Below are positions 26,328-34,635 of a stretch of 51,976 bases of DNA, in pieces. The position numbers were made by a program, and so were the translations under genes. Source of the DNA: Parcubacteria group bacterium Greene1014_15 (GTDB lineage Bacteria > Patescibacteriota > Minisyncoccia > Phycocordibacterales > VMGT01). The notes under the pieces are model-generated. The model was not told where the DNA came from and made no database searches. It was given only the letters and a program-made list of their open reading frames with translations. The stretch is from the NCBI GenBank assembly GCA_007376725.1, contig VMGT01000004.1, positions 1 through 51,976 of the forward strand, given 5' to 3'. Each line of letters starts with the position of its first letter. The stretch's first letter is position 1.

Positions 26328-26933
26328 ATGAGCGGCTACAGAAGGAAAAAATCTGTGCAACCAGCATTTGTGCCAGGAAAAAAGATAGATTTACGAGTAT
26401 ACAATGAAGAAACAGACCTGCACGAATACTACAAGTGGATCAACGATCCCGCCGTCACGCAGTATATGGACGACATATACCCCGTAACGCTCGACGAAGC
26501 GCGTGAGCGTCTACGCAAGCTCGCCTCGCCCGACATGGACAACGTCATCTTCTTTTTGCAAGAGAAAAACAGTGGCGGCATTCCAATCGGCATCACCGGT
26601 CTCTATGACATGGATGACGTACATCGCCGCGCCCGGACAAGGACCATGATCGGCAGCGTGGAGCATTTCTCTAGAGGCTACGGAACTGAGTCGAAAATTC
26701 TCCTGTTCTGGTATGCCTTTTATCGAATCAACCTGCACCACATCACTTCAATCGTCCAGGCGGAAAATATCGCGAGCATCAAGTCGCTTAAACGTGTCGG
26801 ATATAAAAAAGAGGGCATACTTCGCCAGAATACATTCTTTGATGGAAGGTGGGTCAACGACATCATCTTTGGCATCACCAAAAAAGATTTTCGTCCCGTG
26901 TGGGAAAAATACAACGAATCGTTGAAAAAGTGA
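26328..26933 (+). CDS. GNAT-family N-acetyltransferase
   Basis: A 201-residue protein starting at the ATG at 26328, eight bases after GGAG; an in-frame TTG at 26310 is rejected. It is of the RimJ/RimL-like type: a first strand KIDLRVYNEETDLHEYYKWI, NDPAVTQYMD, the acetyl-CoA loop in IGSVEHFSRGYGTESKILLF, and the C-terminal NIASIKSLKRVGYKKEGILR with FDGRWVNDIIFGI. Such enzymes transfer acetyl from CoA to N-termini, antibiotics or small amines; the substrate is not visible. A small gene follows after ten bases, likely in the same operon. Confidence 0.85.
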   Translation: MSGYRRKKSVQPAFVPGKKIDLRVYNEETDLHEYYKWINDPAVTQYMDDIYPVTLDEARERLRKLASPDMDNVIFFLQEKNSGGIPIGITGLYDMDDVHRRARTRTMIGSVEHFSRGYGTESKILLFWYAFYRINLHHITSIVQAENIASIKSLKRVGYKKEGILRQNTFFDGRWVNDIIFGITKKDFRPVWEKYNESLKK

Positions 26934-26943
26934 AAGGACGCAA

Positions 26944-27162
26944 ATGAAAAAGTTTGTGTATTATATTCAGGTGGCGCATCAACACCAGAGTGATATTCGT
27001 CTTGTCTCCATCGCCATGTCTGCATGCCCGAGAATAGCAGAGTTGCACATTAACGAGAATACCAATTCAATACGGGTAACAACCGAACAAGAAGTCATTG
27101 ATGCATTTCTCGTCCTTTTCCCTTCGTTGCAACTAACGAGAAACGGACAACGTAAACAATAA
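26944..27162 (+). CDS. Small protein of unknown function next to acetyltransferase
   Basis: A 72-residue protein with AAAGGACG before its ATG. Two short beta/alpha units (KKFVYYIQVAHQHQSDIRLV; IRVTTEQEVIDAFLVLFPSL). No family recognised. Cotranscribed with the acetyltransferase and closed by a terminator. Confidence 0.65.
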   Translation: MKKFVYYIQVAHQHQSDIRLVSIAMSACPRIAELHINENTNSIRVTTEQEVIDAFLVLFPSLQLTRNGQRKQ

Positions 27163-27177
27163 ATATATGTGCCAAAC

Positions 27178-27215
27178 GCCCGCAATAGATTTTCGTTGCG
27201 GGCAATCCTTTTTTA
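27178..27215 (+). terminator. Terminator after the acetyltransferase pair
   Basis: GCCCGCAA pairs with TTGCGGGC around a ten-base loop and is followed by AATCCTTTTTT. It overlaps the stop of the convergent sigma factor gene. Confidence 0.85.
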
Positions 27216-28520
27216 ATAATTCTTCAGCCGATCCACTTTCTGGTGCTGTCTGATGCGTTCATGCGCTTTTGCTTCAATCTGGCGGATGCGTTCGCGCGTC
27301 ACACCAAATTCTCGCCCCACTTCTTCGAGCGTGTGCGTGATGCCATCGGTGAGACCGTTGCGCATTTCAAGAATTTTTCTCTCTTTCGGCGAAAGCGTTT
27401 CAAGAATATCACGGACATGGTCAGCAAGAATACGGCGAGAAGATTCTTGCTCTGGTGACAGGATCTTATCATCCGGAATAAAATCGCCAAGCGTTGATTT
27501 GTCATCACCATCATCACCGACAGGGTTTTCAAGCGACACTGTTCCCTGATCTATTTGCTCGATATTGCGAACTTTCTCAACTTCAATCCCCATCTCCACC
27601 GCCACTTCTTCAGTGAGAGGATCACGTCCCAAATCTTGCGCCAAACGCCGCACCACTTGTTTATATTTCGCAATCGTCTCAACCATGTGTACGGGAATAC
27701 GAATCGTGCGTGATTGGTCCGCAAGCGCGCGTGTAATTGCCTGACGAATCCACCACGTTGCATATGTTGAAAATTTGTATCCTTTTGTCCAATCAAATTT
27801 ATCGACAGCCTTAAAAAGGCCGAGATTCCCCTCTTGAATGAGATCGAGAAGTGTAAGATCGGGACTGCGGCCAACATACTTTTTAGCTATGGAAACAACG
27901 AGACGAAGGTTGGCGCGCGCAAGAAGATTGCGTGCCTCATCATCACCCGCGATAATGCGCCGCGCGAGTTCTTTTTCTTCGTTACCGGTCAAAAGTGCAT
28001 ACTGGCCGATTTCGCGCAGATACATCTGAATTGAATCATACGAAGAATCTCCACCGCCATAAATGCCTCCCTTTCGTCCCGAGAGCTCTTCCGGCGCCTC
28101 AACATCAAGAATACTTCCGCCTTCAAGCACGTCAACGCCTGCAGTACTCAACCGTTCATAGAGGTCCTCAAGAAAGACGATGTTATCCTCGATCGTCGGA
28201 AATTCTTTGAGAATTTCTTCATAGATAATAAACCCGCGCTGGCGGCCTTTCGCGATCAACTTTTCCGCTTTCCTATCATTATCCTCGGGCTTTTTTCTCG
28301 AAGTACCTGTTACTTTTGACTCAGCTTTTTTTACAGCCTTCTCTTTGTGTTTCTCTGCAACAACACGGCGCTCATTTTTTTTCTTCGATTTCTGCACCGT
28401 CGATTTGAATGACTTCTTTTTCACTACTTTAAACGTTTTTTTAGATTTTTTCTTCGATGCAAAAGAGGACCGACGTGCGGTCGCTGTCACTTTCTTCGCT
28501 TTTTTTGTACTTCGAACCAT
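27213..28520 (-). CDS. rpoD: Primary sigma factor of RNA polymerase
   Basis: A 435-residue sigma-70 factor starting at the ATG at 28520 ([17 protein letters not shown]). The first 75 residues are extremely Lys-rich, then a region-1.1-like unit ([20 protein letters not shown]), region 1.2 ([20 protein letters not shown]), region 2 with the -10 reading helix ([20 protein letters not shown]), region 3 ([20 protein letters not shown]), and region 4 with the -35 reading helix ([20 protein letters not shown]). All parts needed for housekeeping promoters are there, which agrees with the TTGACA/TATAAT-like promoters of the window. The frame upstream of 28520 has an ATG at 28649 but it runs through element F and is not believed. 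Confidence 0.95.
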   Translation of the reverse strand: MVRSTKKAKKVTATARRSSFASKKKSKKTFKVVKKKSFKSTVQKSKKKNERRVVAEKHKEKAVKKAESKVTGTSRKKPEDNDRKAEKLIAKGRQRGFIIYEEILKEFPTIEDNIVFLEDLYERLSTAGVDVLEGGSILDVEAPEELSGRKGGIYGGGDSSYDSIQMYLREIGQYALLTGNEEKELARRIIAGDDEARNLLARANLRLVVSIAKKYVGRSPDLTLLDLIQEGNLGLFKAVDKFDWTKGYKFSTYATWWIRQAITRALADQSRTIRIPVHMVETIAKYKQVVRRLAQDLGRDPLTEEVAVEMGIEVEKVRNIEQIDQGTVSLENPVGDDGDDKSTLGDFIPDDKILSPEQESSRRILADHVRDILETLSPKERKILEMRNGLTDGITHTLEEVGREFGVTRERIRQIEAKAHERIRQHQKVDRLKNY

Positions 28521-28560
28521 ACAGGTATCGTAATAAGTTAGTATTAAAAATTGTATTTTA

Positions 28561-28685
28561 TAGGACGTACGCACTTGGCGCATTTCTTCGTTGCTTCGCT
28601 CGTTTGTTCCCGCGCTGTATAGGCAATACAGCTTGGTCACAAGCCTCACTCGCGCCTCAAACTGCGTTCAAGTGCGTACGTCCTA
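28561..28685. repeat. Inverted-repeat element F (125 bp) with target duplication
   Basis: Exact 17-bp terminal arms TAGGACGTACGCACTTG, a central hairpin GCTGTAT-AGGCA-ATACAGC, and little pairing between. It is flanked by TTTTA on both sides (28556-28560 and 28686-28690); if the arms are counted from AGGACG the duplication is ATTTTAT. The right copy contains the dnaG stop codon. This looks like a transposon-derived non-autonomous insertion. Confidence 0.85.
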
Positions 28686-28687
28686 TT

Positions 28688-30403
28688 TTATCTGGAAACT
28701 TTTTCAAAAAGTTTTCTTGAAATTTTGTCGCACGCCGCAAGCGCTTTTTCTATTCTCTCCGTATCTTCGCTTTCTTCCGCCATACGCAATTCATTCTGCG
28801 CGGCAGAATACCTTTCCTTAAGAACACGCCGGGAAAGGCGAGTAAGCATATCCTCTACTCTAAGGGCAACATCCGCAACTTCCCCCCATTCTTCTTCAGC
28901 TTCAAAAATCCTATTGTCGACATCGGCCGCCGCAGCTTCTAATTCCCGCTCCATACTTTCTCTACCATATATGTCTTTGAGTCTCTTTTCAACTCCCAAA
29001 AGATTAATCAACGGTTTCTTAAGTGACCGTTGCCACAGGAGAACATTCCATATCATACGATCGACCGAAGCGCCTGTTGTCTTTTCACCTCCACCATTTT
29101 CGTTTGCTCGCACACCCTCCGAAGAAGCATCCATCTTCACGCGCTTGAGTTCTTCACGAACCGACTCCTCGTCAATACCCAATCGTAGAGCGATCTTTGA
29201 AATAAAATGTGCTTGGTCTATCTTATTCGGAATACGCTTAACGAACGGAAGAACTGTTGCTGCCGTAGTGCGACGAAATGTTCGCACGTCTGTTTTTTTA
29301 GACTCAAGTTCGCGCAGATAGAAATCGACAACATGCTGTGCATTCTTTATCGCCTCCTTCCATGCATTAGGATCTTTCGCGATAAGGTCTGCGGGGTCGC
29401 TGTCTGCGGGAAGCGTGGCAACTTTCACGTCCATACCCATGCCAAGAGCAATATGCGCGCTGCGCTCCGTCGCTTTGAGTCCTGCAGCATCTCCGTCAAA
29501 CGCAAGTACAACATTGCTCGAAAGACGCTTGAGCAGCATGAGTTGCTGTGCCGTGAGCGCCGTCCCTGATGGGGCGACCGTATTGCCATACCCAGCTTGA
29601 TGACTCATGAGAAGATCCATCTGACCCTCAACAATGATCGAAAAATTCCATTTCCGGATCGGCAGTTTTCCTTTGTCGTATCCATAGAGAACGTGAGACT
29701 TTGAAAAGAGCGTGGTTTCGGGACTATTCACATATTTTGCTTCCGTGCTCTTTGTCCCGCTTTTGTCTGTCTCAAATATTCTGCCCGAAAAGGCAATGAT
29801 GCGACCAGAACTATCCGAGAGAGGAAACATGATACGGCTGCGAAACCGGTCATACATGCCTTTAGGTCCGGCAATACAAAGACCGCTTTCGAGCAATTCT
29901 TTTTCACGATATCCTTTTTCTTTAAGAAACAATTCAACGCTATGCCAATCATCCCGTGCGAAACCAACTCGAAACTTTTTGAGCGACTCAAGACTTGCAC
30001 CTCTATTGGTAAGATATGTTAGGACATCCGATGTCCGTATAAGCATATCCTCGAAATAGTTCGTTGCTATGTCGAGAATCTCAAAAGCTCGTTCCCGCTC
30101 GCTGCGCACTTCTTGCCGCTCGTGTACAATTTCCACCCCCGCGCGATCCGCAAGAACCTTGAGCGCTCCTTTGAAATCCACCCCTTCGAACGCTTCAACA
30201 AAACTGAAAATATCACCCTTTGCGTTGCAACCAAAACAATAGTACGAATTGCGCGCAAGCGACACCACAAACGATGGCGTCTTTTCATGATGAAACGGAC
30301 AGCGAGCCTTTAGGTTCACTCCCGCCTTTTCAAGCTTGATATATGAACCAACCACTTCCGCAATAGAGAGCCGCTCTTTGATAGTTTCAACAGTAGCCGA
30401 CAT
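28688..30403 (-). CDS. dnaG: DNA primase
   Basis: A 571-residue primase that lays RNA primers for replication. The N-terminal zinc finger is CPFH...CFGC (near 35-61); the core carries RFRSRIMFPLSDSSGRIIAF, the Toprim domain with VEGQMDLLMSHQAG, and LAFDGDAAGLKATERSA. The C-terminal helicase-binding region (380-571) is divergent and very charged. Normal length. The stop codon lies in the repeat flanking element F, so the last codons were at an insertion point but the protein end looks intact. Confidence 0.95.
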   Translation of the reverse strand: MSATVETIKERLSIAEVVGSYIKLEKAGVNLKARCPFHHEKTPSFVVSLARNSYYCFGCNAKGDIFSFVEAFEGVDFKGALKVLADRAGVEIVHERQEVRSERERAFEILDIATNYFEDMLIRTSDVLTYLTNRGASLESLKKFRVGFARDDWHSVELFLKEKGYREKELLESGLCIAGPKGMYDRFRSRIMFPLSDSSGRIIAFSGRIFETDKSGTKSTEAKYVNSPETTLFSKSHVLYGYDKGKLPIRKWNFSIIVEGQMDLLMSHQAGYGNTVAPSGTALTAQQLMLLKRLSSNVVLAFDGDAAGLKATERSAHIALGMGMDVKVATLPADSDPADLIAKDPNAWKEAIKNAQHVVDFYLRELESKKTDVRTFRRTTAATVLPFVKRIPNKIDQAHFISKIALRLGIDEESVREELKRVKMDASSEGVRANENGGGEKTTGASVDRMIWNVLLWQRSLKKPLINLLGVEKRLKDIYGRESMERELEAAAADVDNRIFEAEEEWGEVADVALRVEDMLTRLSRRVLKERYSAAQNELRMAEESEDTERIEKALAACDKISRKLFEKVSR

Positions 30404-30405
30404 AT

Positions 30406-30433
30406 TTGACTAATTTTGTTATGTGTGTTATCT
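30406..30433 (+). promoter_or_regulatory. Promoter of the 83-residue protein gene
   Basis: TTGACT (30406-30411), 16 bases, TTATCT (30428-30433), overlapping the region just before dnaG. Leader of about 40 bases. Confidence 0.6.
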
Positions 30434-30477
30434 TCAGAGAAGCGTCGTAAACAGTACTTGTTTATAGGAGAAAAGGT

Positions 30478-30729
30478 ATGATCGCCGATGTTCGCGTTGC
30501 GGAAAGAGTAATTGGAAAATGGTGGATGACACAACAAGAAGAAATAAGTTTTCTCAAATTATTCATCGCAGCAATGGACAATGAAGACGCTCAAGCTATT
30601 CGTGACTATACAAAATGGTTGGAGCTTTCGCAAGAAACGGCAATCAAAATTGCTCAGGCGTCGCTGCAGATACACTCCGCTTACGAAGAATTATCACGCA
30701 TAAACTTCGTCACTCACGATTCTCACTAA
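30478..30729 (+). CDS. Small helical protein of unknown function
   Basis: An 83-residue all-helical protein (MIADVRVAERVIGKWWMTQQ...) with AGGAG before the ATG. Acidic middle (MDNEDAQAIRDYTKWLELSQ). No family recognised. It has its own promoter and terminator and is squeezed between dnaG and rpoC on the other strand, which argues that it is a real gene. Confidence 0.7.
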   Translation: MIADVRVAERVIGKWWMTQQEEISFLKLFIAAMDNEDAQAIRDYTKWLELSQETAIKIAQASLQIHSAYEELSRINFVTHDSH

Positions 30730-30766
30730 AAACGCACATTGATCCCCACTACTGCCACAGAGCAAT

Positions 30767-30802
30767 CCGCCAAAACACAGGTGAATTGCTCTGTTTCTTT
30801 TT
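30767..30802 (+). terminator. Terminator of the 83-residue protein gene
   Basis: ACAGAGCAAT pairs with ATTGCTCTGT and is followed by TTCTTTTTC. The hairpin ends 13 bases before the rpoC stop, so it may also help to stop rpoC, though the minus-strand T-tract is poor. Confidence 0.8.
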
Positions 30803-30806
30803 CAAA

Positions 30807-33800
30807 TTACGCACCATATTCTCGTTCTCTCTCGGAATTCTCCGCAATACCTCTCGCAATCATCGCCTCTTTGTTGCTTCCTTCAAAACCGCTGCCTGCG
30901 GGAATGAGACGCCCGATAATAACGTTTTCCTTGAGGCCCCGCAGAACATCAACGCTCCCGCGAACAGCCGCTTTGATAAGAACCTTTGTCGTGTGTTGGA
31001 AAGAAGCCGACGAAAGAAAGCTCTGACGCGAAAGAGAAACATCGGAAATACCCATCACGAGCGATTCGCCTTTCATAAGCATCTTGCCCGCATCTTTCAG
31101 CTTTTCGTTTTCGCGAGCAAATTGCGCAGCCTCGATAATATCACCTTTTACAAAGTGCGTATCACCTGGATTCGTCAATTTTATGCGCGCGAACATCTGG
31201 CGCACAATAACTTCTATGTGCTTGCGAGCAATCGAAGCGCCCTGCATTTCATAAATTCTGCTCGTCTCTGAAATGATATACTGCTGCGCAAGCTCCTTAC
31301 CGCCAAATTTGTAGAGCTCACTAATATCTGCGGAACCGTCCGTCATAAGATCGCCTTTCTTAATCTTGTCACCAGCTTTCACGAGAATCGAACGGCGATA
31401 GTTGATCGAATAATCGAGCTTCATCTTTTTCTCCGATTTTCCATCCGGCAAAATAATAATCTCTTTGTCCTTGCCTGTTTCTTTGATCTCGGATACAACA
31501 CCATCCACCTGACAAACAACAGCAGGATTACGCGGAACGCGCCGTTCAAACACTTCTTCCACACGCGGAAGACCGAGAGTAATATCACCACCGATTGATG
31601 CCGTACCGCCGCTGTGGAACGTACGCATCGTGAGCTGTGTTGCCGGCTCCCCAATCGCTTGCGCCGCAACGGTGCCAACCGCCTCGCCAAGTTCAACAAT
31701 CTTATTGCGTCCGAGATCAACACCATAGCACTTCTGACAAACACCATAGAGTGTGTTGCACGTGAGTGGGGAATATACTTTAACTTCTCCGATTTCAAGT
31801 TCCGCAATCTGTTCCGCTTCGTCGTTACTCAAGAGATGCATTTTGGGAAAAAGCACGTCCCCCGTTGTCGGATCAAGTAGATCTTCGGCAAGATATCTGC
31901 CGCGCGCGTGCTTTGCAATCGCGACATCCATGCCGCTTGCATCCTTGCGAAAAATAGTAAACCCTTCTTTTGTGCCGCAGTCTTCCTCCATCGCAATAGC
32001 ATCCTGCGCCACATCAAAAAGACGGCGGGTGAGATACCCTGCTTTTGCTGTGTTGAGCGCCGTGTCAGTGAGACCTTTGCGTGACCCATGAGTACTAATG
32101 AAATACTCGACAGGCGTCAGCCCTTCTTTCATAGACGACACAATCGGAAATGCGATCGTTTCTCCGGATGTTGAAGCAATGAGACCCTTCATGCCGGCCA
32201 TCTGCACGATTTGGTTGAGCGAACCGCGAGCTCCTGACTGCCACATATCATAGACGCTTCCCATCGGATCGAGAGAATCAGGAATCAGTTTTTCAATATC
32301 ATTCTTCGCGGCATGCCAAATCTCAATATTTTTACGCTTCATTTCTTCGAGCGAGAGCAGACCATCATTGTATTGTTCAAGAAGTTCATCCGCTGCCTTT
32401 TGCGCCTGCTCCACAACTCCCACTTTTCCTTTGGGGATAACAACTTCATCAATCCCCCACGTGATGCCCGAAATAGTCGAGTAGGTGAAACCAAAGTGCT
32501 TAATCTTGTCGAGAATCGGCGGCATGTTTTCAATGCCATAGCGTTCGATCATTTCGTTCACCATCCCCGCCATCTCCTTACGAGTCACATTCTTGTTAAC
32601 ATATGGATAGTCTGACGGAAGCATGCTGTTGAAAAGAAGGCGACCAACAGAGGTTTCAAAAACTTTGCCTTCAAGTGCGGCATACTTGAGACTGTCTGTC
32701 GCAAGAACTTTAATCTTTGCGCGGAACGTGACCTCGCCGAAATCGCGTGCTGTAATCGCCGCATTCGGGTCGGCAAACATTTTTCCTTCGCCTTTTTCGC
32801 CCGGTATAAATTTTGTTACCCAATATGAACCAAGTACCATATCGAGTCTGTCAATGGAAATAATCGGATCGCCCGTTGCGGGCTTGAGCAGGTTTTTATT
32901 TGCTGCCATGATCTCACGCGCTTCGATTTGAGCTTCAGCTGAAAGTGGAACATGCACCGCCATCTGGTCGCCGTCGAAATCCGCATTAAACGCTGAACAA
33001 ACGAGTGGATGAATCTGAATGGCATTGCCTTCGATAAGAATAGGTTGAAATGCCTGAATGCCAAGGCGATGCAGCGTCGGCGCTCGGTTGAGCAGTACAT
33101 ATTTGTCTTTAATGACTTCTTCAAGCATCGCCCACACTTCTGGAATACCTTCGTCAATAAGCCGCCCGGCACCACGAATGTTATAGGCAAGTTCATTTTC
33201 AAGCAGTTTCGCGATGACGAATGGACGAAAAAGTTCAAGCGCCATGTGCTTCGGCAAACCGCACTGATTGAGGTGCAAATTCGGACCAACAACGATCACG
33301 GAACGGCCCGAATAGTCCACACGCTTGCCAAGAAGGTTTTGACGAAAAAGCCCCTGTTTGCCTTTGAGGCTGTCAGAAAGAGACTTAAGCGGTCGGCGCT
33401 GTGCCTGGCTCATTGCGGAGATTGGCCCCGCGCCGTGGCGAATAGAGTTGTCGACGAGAGCATCCACCGCTTCCTGCAGAATTCTTTTTTCGTTACGCAA
33501 AATGACATCGGGTGCATTAATCTCTTTGAGTTTTTTCAAACGATTGTTACGGTTGATGACGCGACGATAGAGATCGTTTAAGTCCGATGTCGCGTGACGT
33601 CCGCCATCAAGAGCAACCATCGGACGAAGCGCCGGAGGCGTGACCGGAATGCGCACTAGAAACATCCATTCCGGACGAACCTTTCCGTGGATCATGGAGC
33701 GAACAAGCGAGAGCCGCTTGCTTATCTTGGGACGTTCAACTGCGCCGGCAGTTTCATACTGCTCGTCGAGGGATTTTGCAAGAGCATCCATGTTCACCTT

Positions 33801-34487
33801 CTTGAACAGCTCATAAATAGCTTCGGCGCCGATACCTGCTTCGAACATTTGTCCATAGCGCATTGAGTAGCGATGATAGGTCACTTCATCGAGAACAACA
33901 CCTTCGACAACACCCTCAATTTCGCGCTTTGCTTTGACAAGCAATTCTTTGATCATTTCTTTTGTTTTGTCATCTTGGAGTGACTTCACTTTTGAACGAT
34001 ATTCGGCATCAAGCTCCTTCAGTAATTTTTCTTTTCCGTCTTGGTGCACTTTCATCACGATGTAGCCGGCAAAATAGATAACCCGTTCGAGATCTGAAAT
34101 CGTGAGTCCAAGAATGAGACCGATGCGCGACGGCACACCTTTCAAAAACCAGACATGCGACACCGGCGCCGCAAGTTCGATATGCGCCATGCGTTCGCGG
34201 CGCACGATCGATCGTGTCAGCTCAACACCGCATTTTTCACACACAATTCCTTTGTAGCGAATGCCGCGATACTTGCCGCAATAACACTCATAATCTTTTT
34301 CAGGTCCAAAAATTTTCTCGTCGAAAAGACCGCCGCGTTCGCTGCGTTGCGTTCTGTAGTTGATCGTTTCAGGCTTCGTCACTTCGCCGAACGACCACTC
34401 CTTGATTTTCTCGGGAGATGCAAGGGAAAGAACGACCGCGTTGAAATCAGAAGGATATGTCGATGCCTGTTGTTGCTGTTGTTTCAT
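30807..34487 (-). CDS. rpoC: RNA polymerase beta' subunit
   Basis: A 1226-residue beta' subunit. N-terminal zinc site CYCGKY...CEKCG (near 68-86), the DNA clamp PSRIGLILGLTISDLERV, the catalytic NADFDGDQMAVH near 505, the bridge helix and trigger loop region (GLIASTSGETIAFPIVSS; STHGSRKGLTDTALNTAKAG), and a second zinc site (CGTKEGF ... CNTLYGVCQKCYG). Shorter than the E. coli protein (about 1407) as expected from absence of lineage-specific inserts. No ribosome site; element G lies nine bases before the start. Confidence 0.97.
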   Translation of the reverse strand: MKQQQQQASTYPSDFNAVVLSLASPEKIKEWSFGEVTKPETINYRTQRSERGGLFDEKIFGPEKDYECYCGKYRGIRYKGIVCEKCGVELTRSIVRRERMAHIELAAPVSHVWFLKGVPSRIGLILGLTISDLERVIYFAGYIVMKVHQDGKEKLLKELDAEYRSKVKSLQDDKTKEMIKELLVKAKREIEGVVEGVVLDEVTYHRYSMRYGQMFEAGIGAEAIYELFKKVNMDALAKSLDEQYETAGAVERPKISKRLSLVRSMIHGKVRPEWMFLVRIPVTPPALRPMVALDGGRHATSDLNDLYRRVINRNNRLKKLKEINAPDVILRNEKRILQEAVDALVDNSIRHGAGPISAMSQAQRRPLKSLSDSLKGKQGLFRQNLLGKRVDYSGRSVIVVGPNLHLNQCGLPKHMALELFRPFVIAKLLENELAYNIRGAGRLIDEGIPEVWAMLEEVIKDKYVLLNRAPTLHRLGIQAFQPILIEGNAIQIHPLVCSAFNADFDGDQMAVHVPLSAEAQIEAREIMAANKNLLKPATGDPIISIDRLDMVLGSYWVTKFIPGEKGEGKMFADPNAAITARDFGEVTFRAKIKVLATDSLKYAALEGKVFETSVGRLLFNSMLPSDYPYVNKNVTRKEMAGMVNEMIERYGIENMPPILDKIKHFGFTYSTISGITWGIDEVVIPKGKVGVVEQAQKAADELLEQYNDGLLSLEEMKRKNIEIWHAAKNDIEKLIPDSLDPMGSVYDMWQSGARGSLNQIVQMAGMKGLIASTSGETIAFPIVSSMKEGLTPVEYFISTHGSRKGLTDTALNTAKAGYLTRRLFDVAQDAIAMEEDCGTKEGFTIFRKDASGMDVAIAKHARGRYLAEDLLDPTTGDVLFPKMHLLSNDEAEQIAELEIGEVKVYSPLTCNTLYGVCQKCYGVDLGRNKIVELGEAVGTVAAQAIGEPATQLTMRTFHSGGTASIGGDITLGLPRVEEVFERRVPRNPAVVCQVDGVVSEIKETGKDKEIIILPDGKSEKKMKLDYSINYRRSILVKAGDKIKKGDLMTDGSADISELYKFGGKELAQQYIISETSRIYEMQGASIARKHIEVIVRQMFARIKLTNPGDTHFVKGDIIEAAQFARENEKLKDAGKMLMKGESLVMGISDVSLSRQSFLSSASFQHTTKVLIKAAVRGSVDVLRGLKENVIIGRLIPAGSGFEGSNKEAMIARGIAENSEREREYGA

Positions 34488-34495
34488 AGTATTTC

Positions 34496-34614
34496 GCTTG
34501 ATGAAAATTGCGATCTGCTTCGTTGCAGGCTGCGAGTCTCATTCGTCGTAGCAAGCTCGTACGCCTCATTTCGATTCTCGCCTGCGCCTCGCATATCATC
34601 AATTTTGATCAAGC
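34496..34614. repeat. Inverted-repeat element G (119 bp) between rpoB and rpoC
   Basis: Terminal arms GCTTGATGAAAATTG and CAATTTTGATCAAGC pair with one mismatch. The core is GC-rich with alternating CTTCGTTGC, GCCTCA and CTCGCC motifs that also occur in element F. It takes up nearly all of the 148-base gap between two genes that must be made in equal amounts. Confidence 0.7.
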
Positions 34615-34635
34615 TCCATGGTTAACGTAACGCGA

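Noticed and set aside
28521-28649. N-terminal extension of the sigma factor to the ATG at 28649
   Set aside because: The added residues come from element F and lack a ribosome site; the protein begins naturally at 28520.
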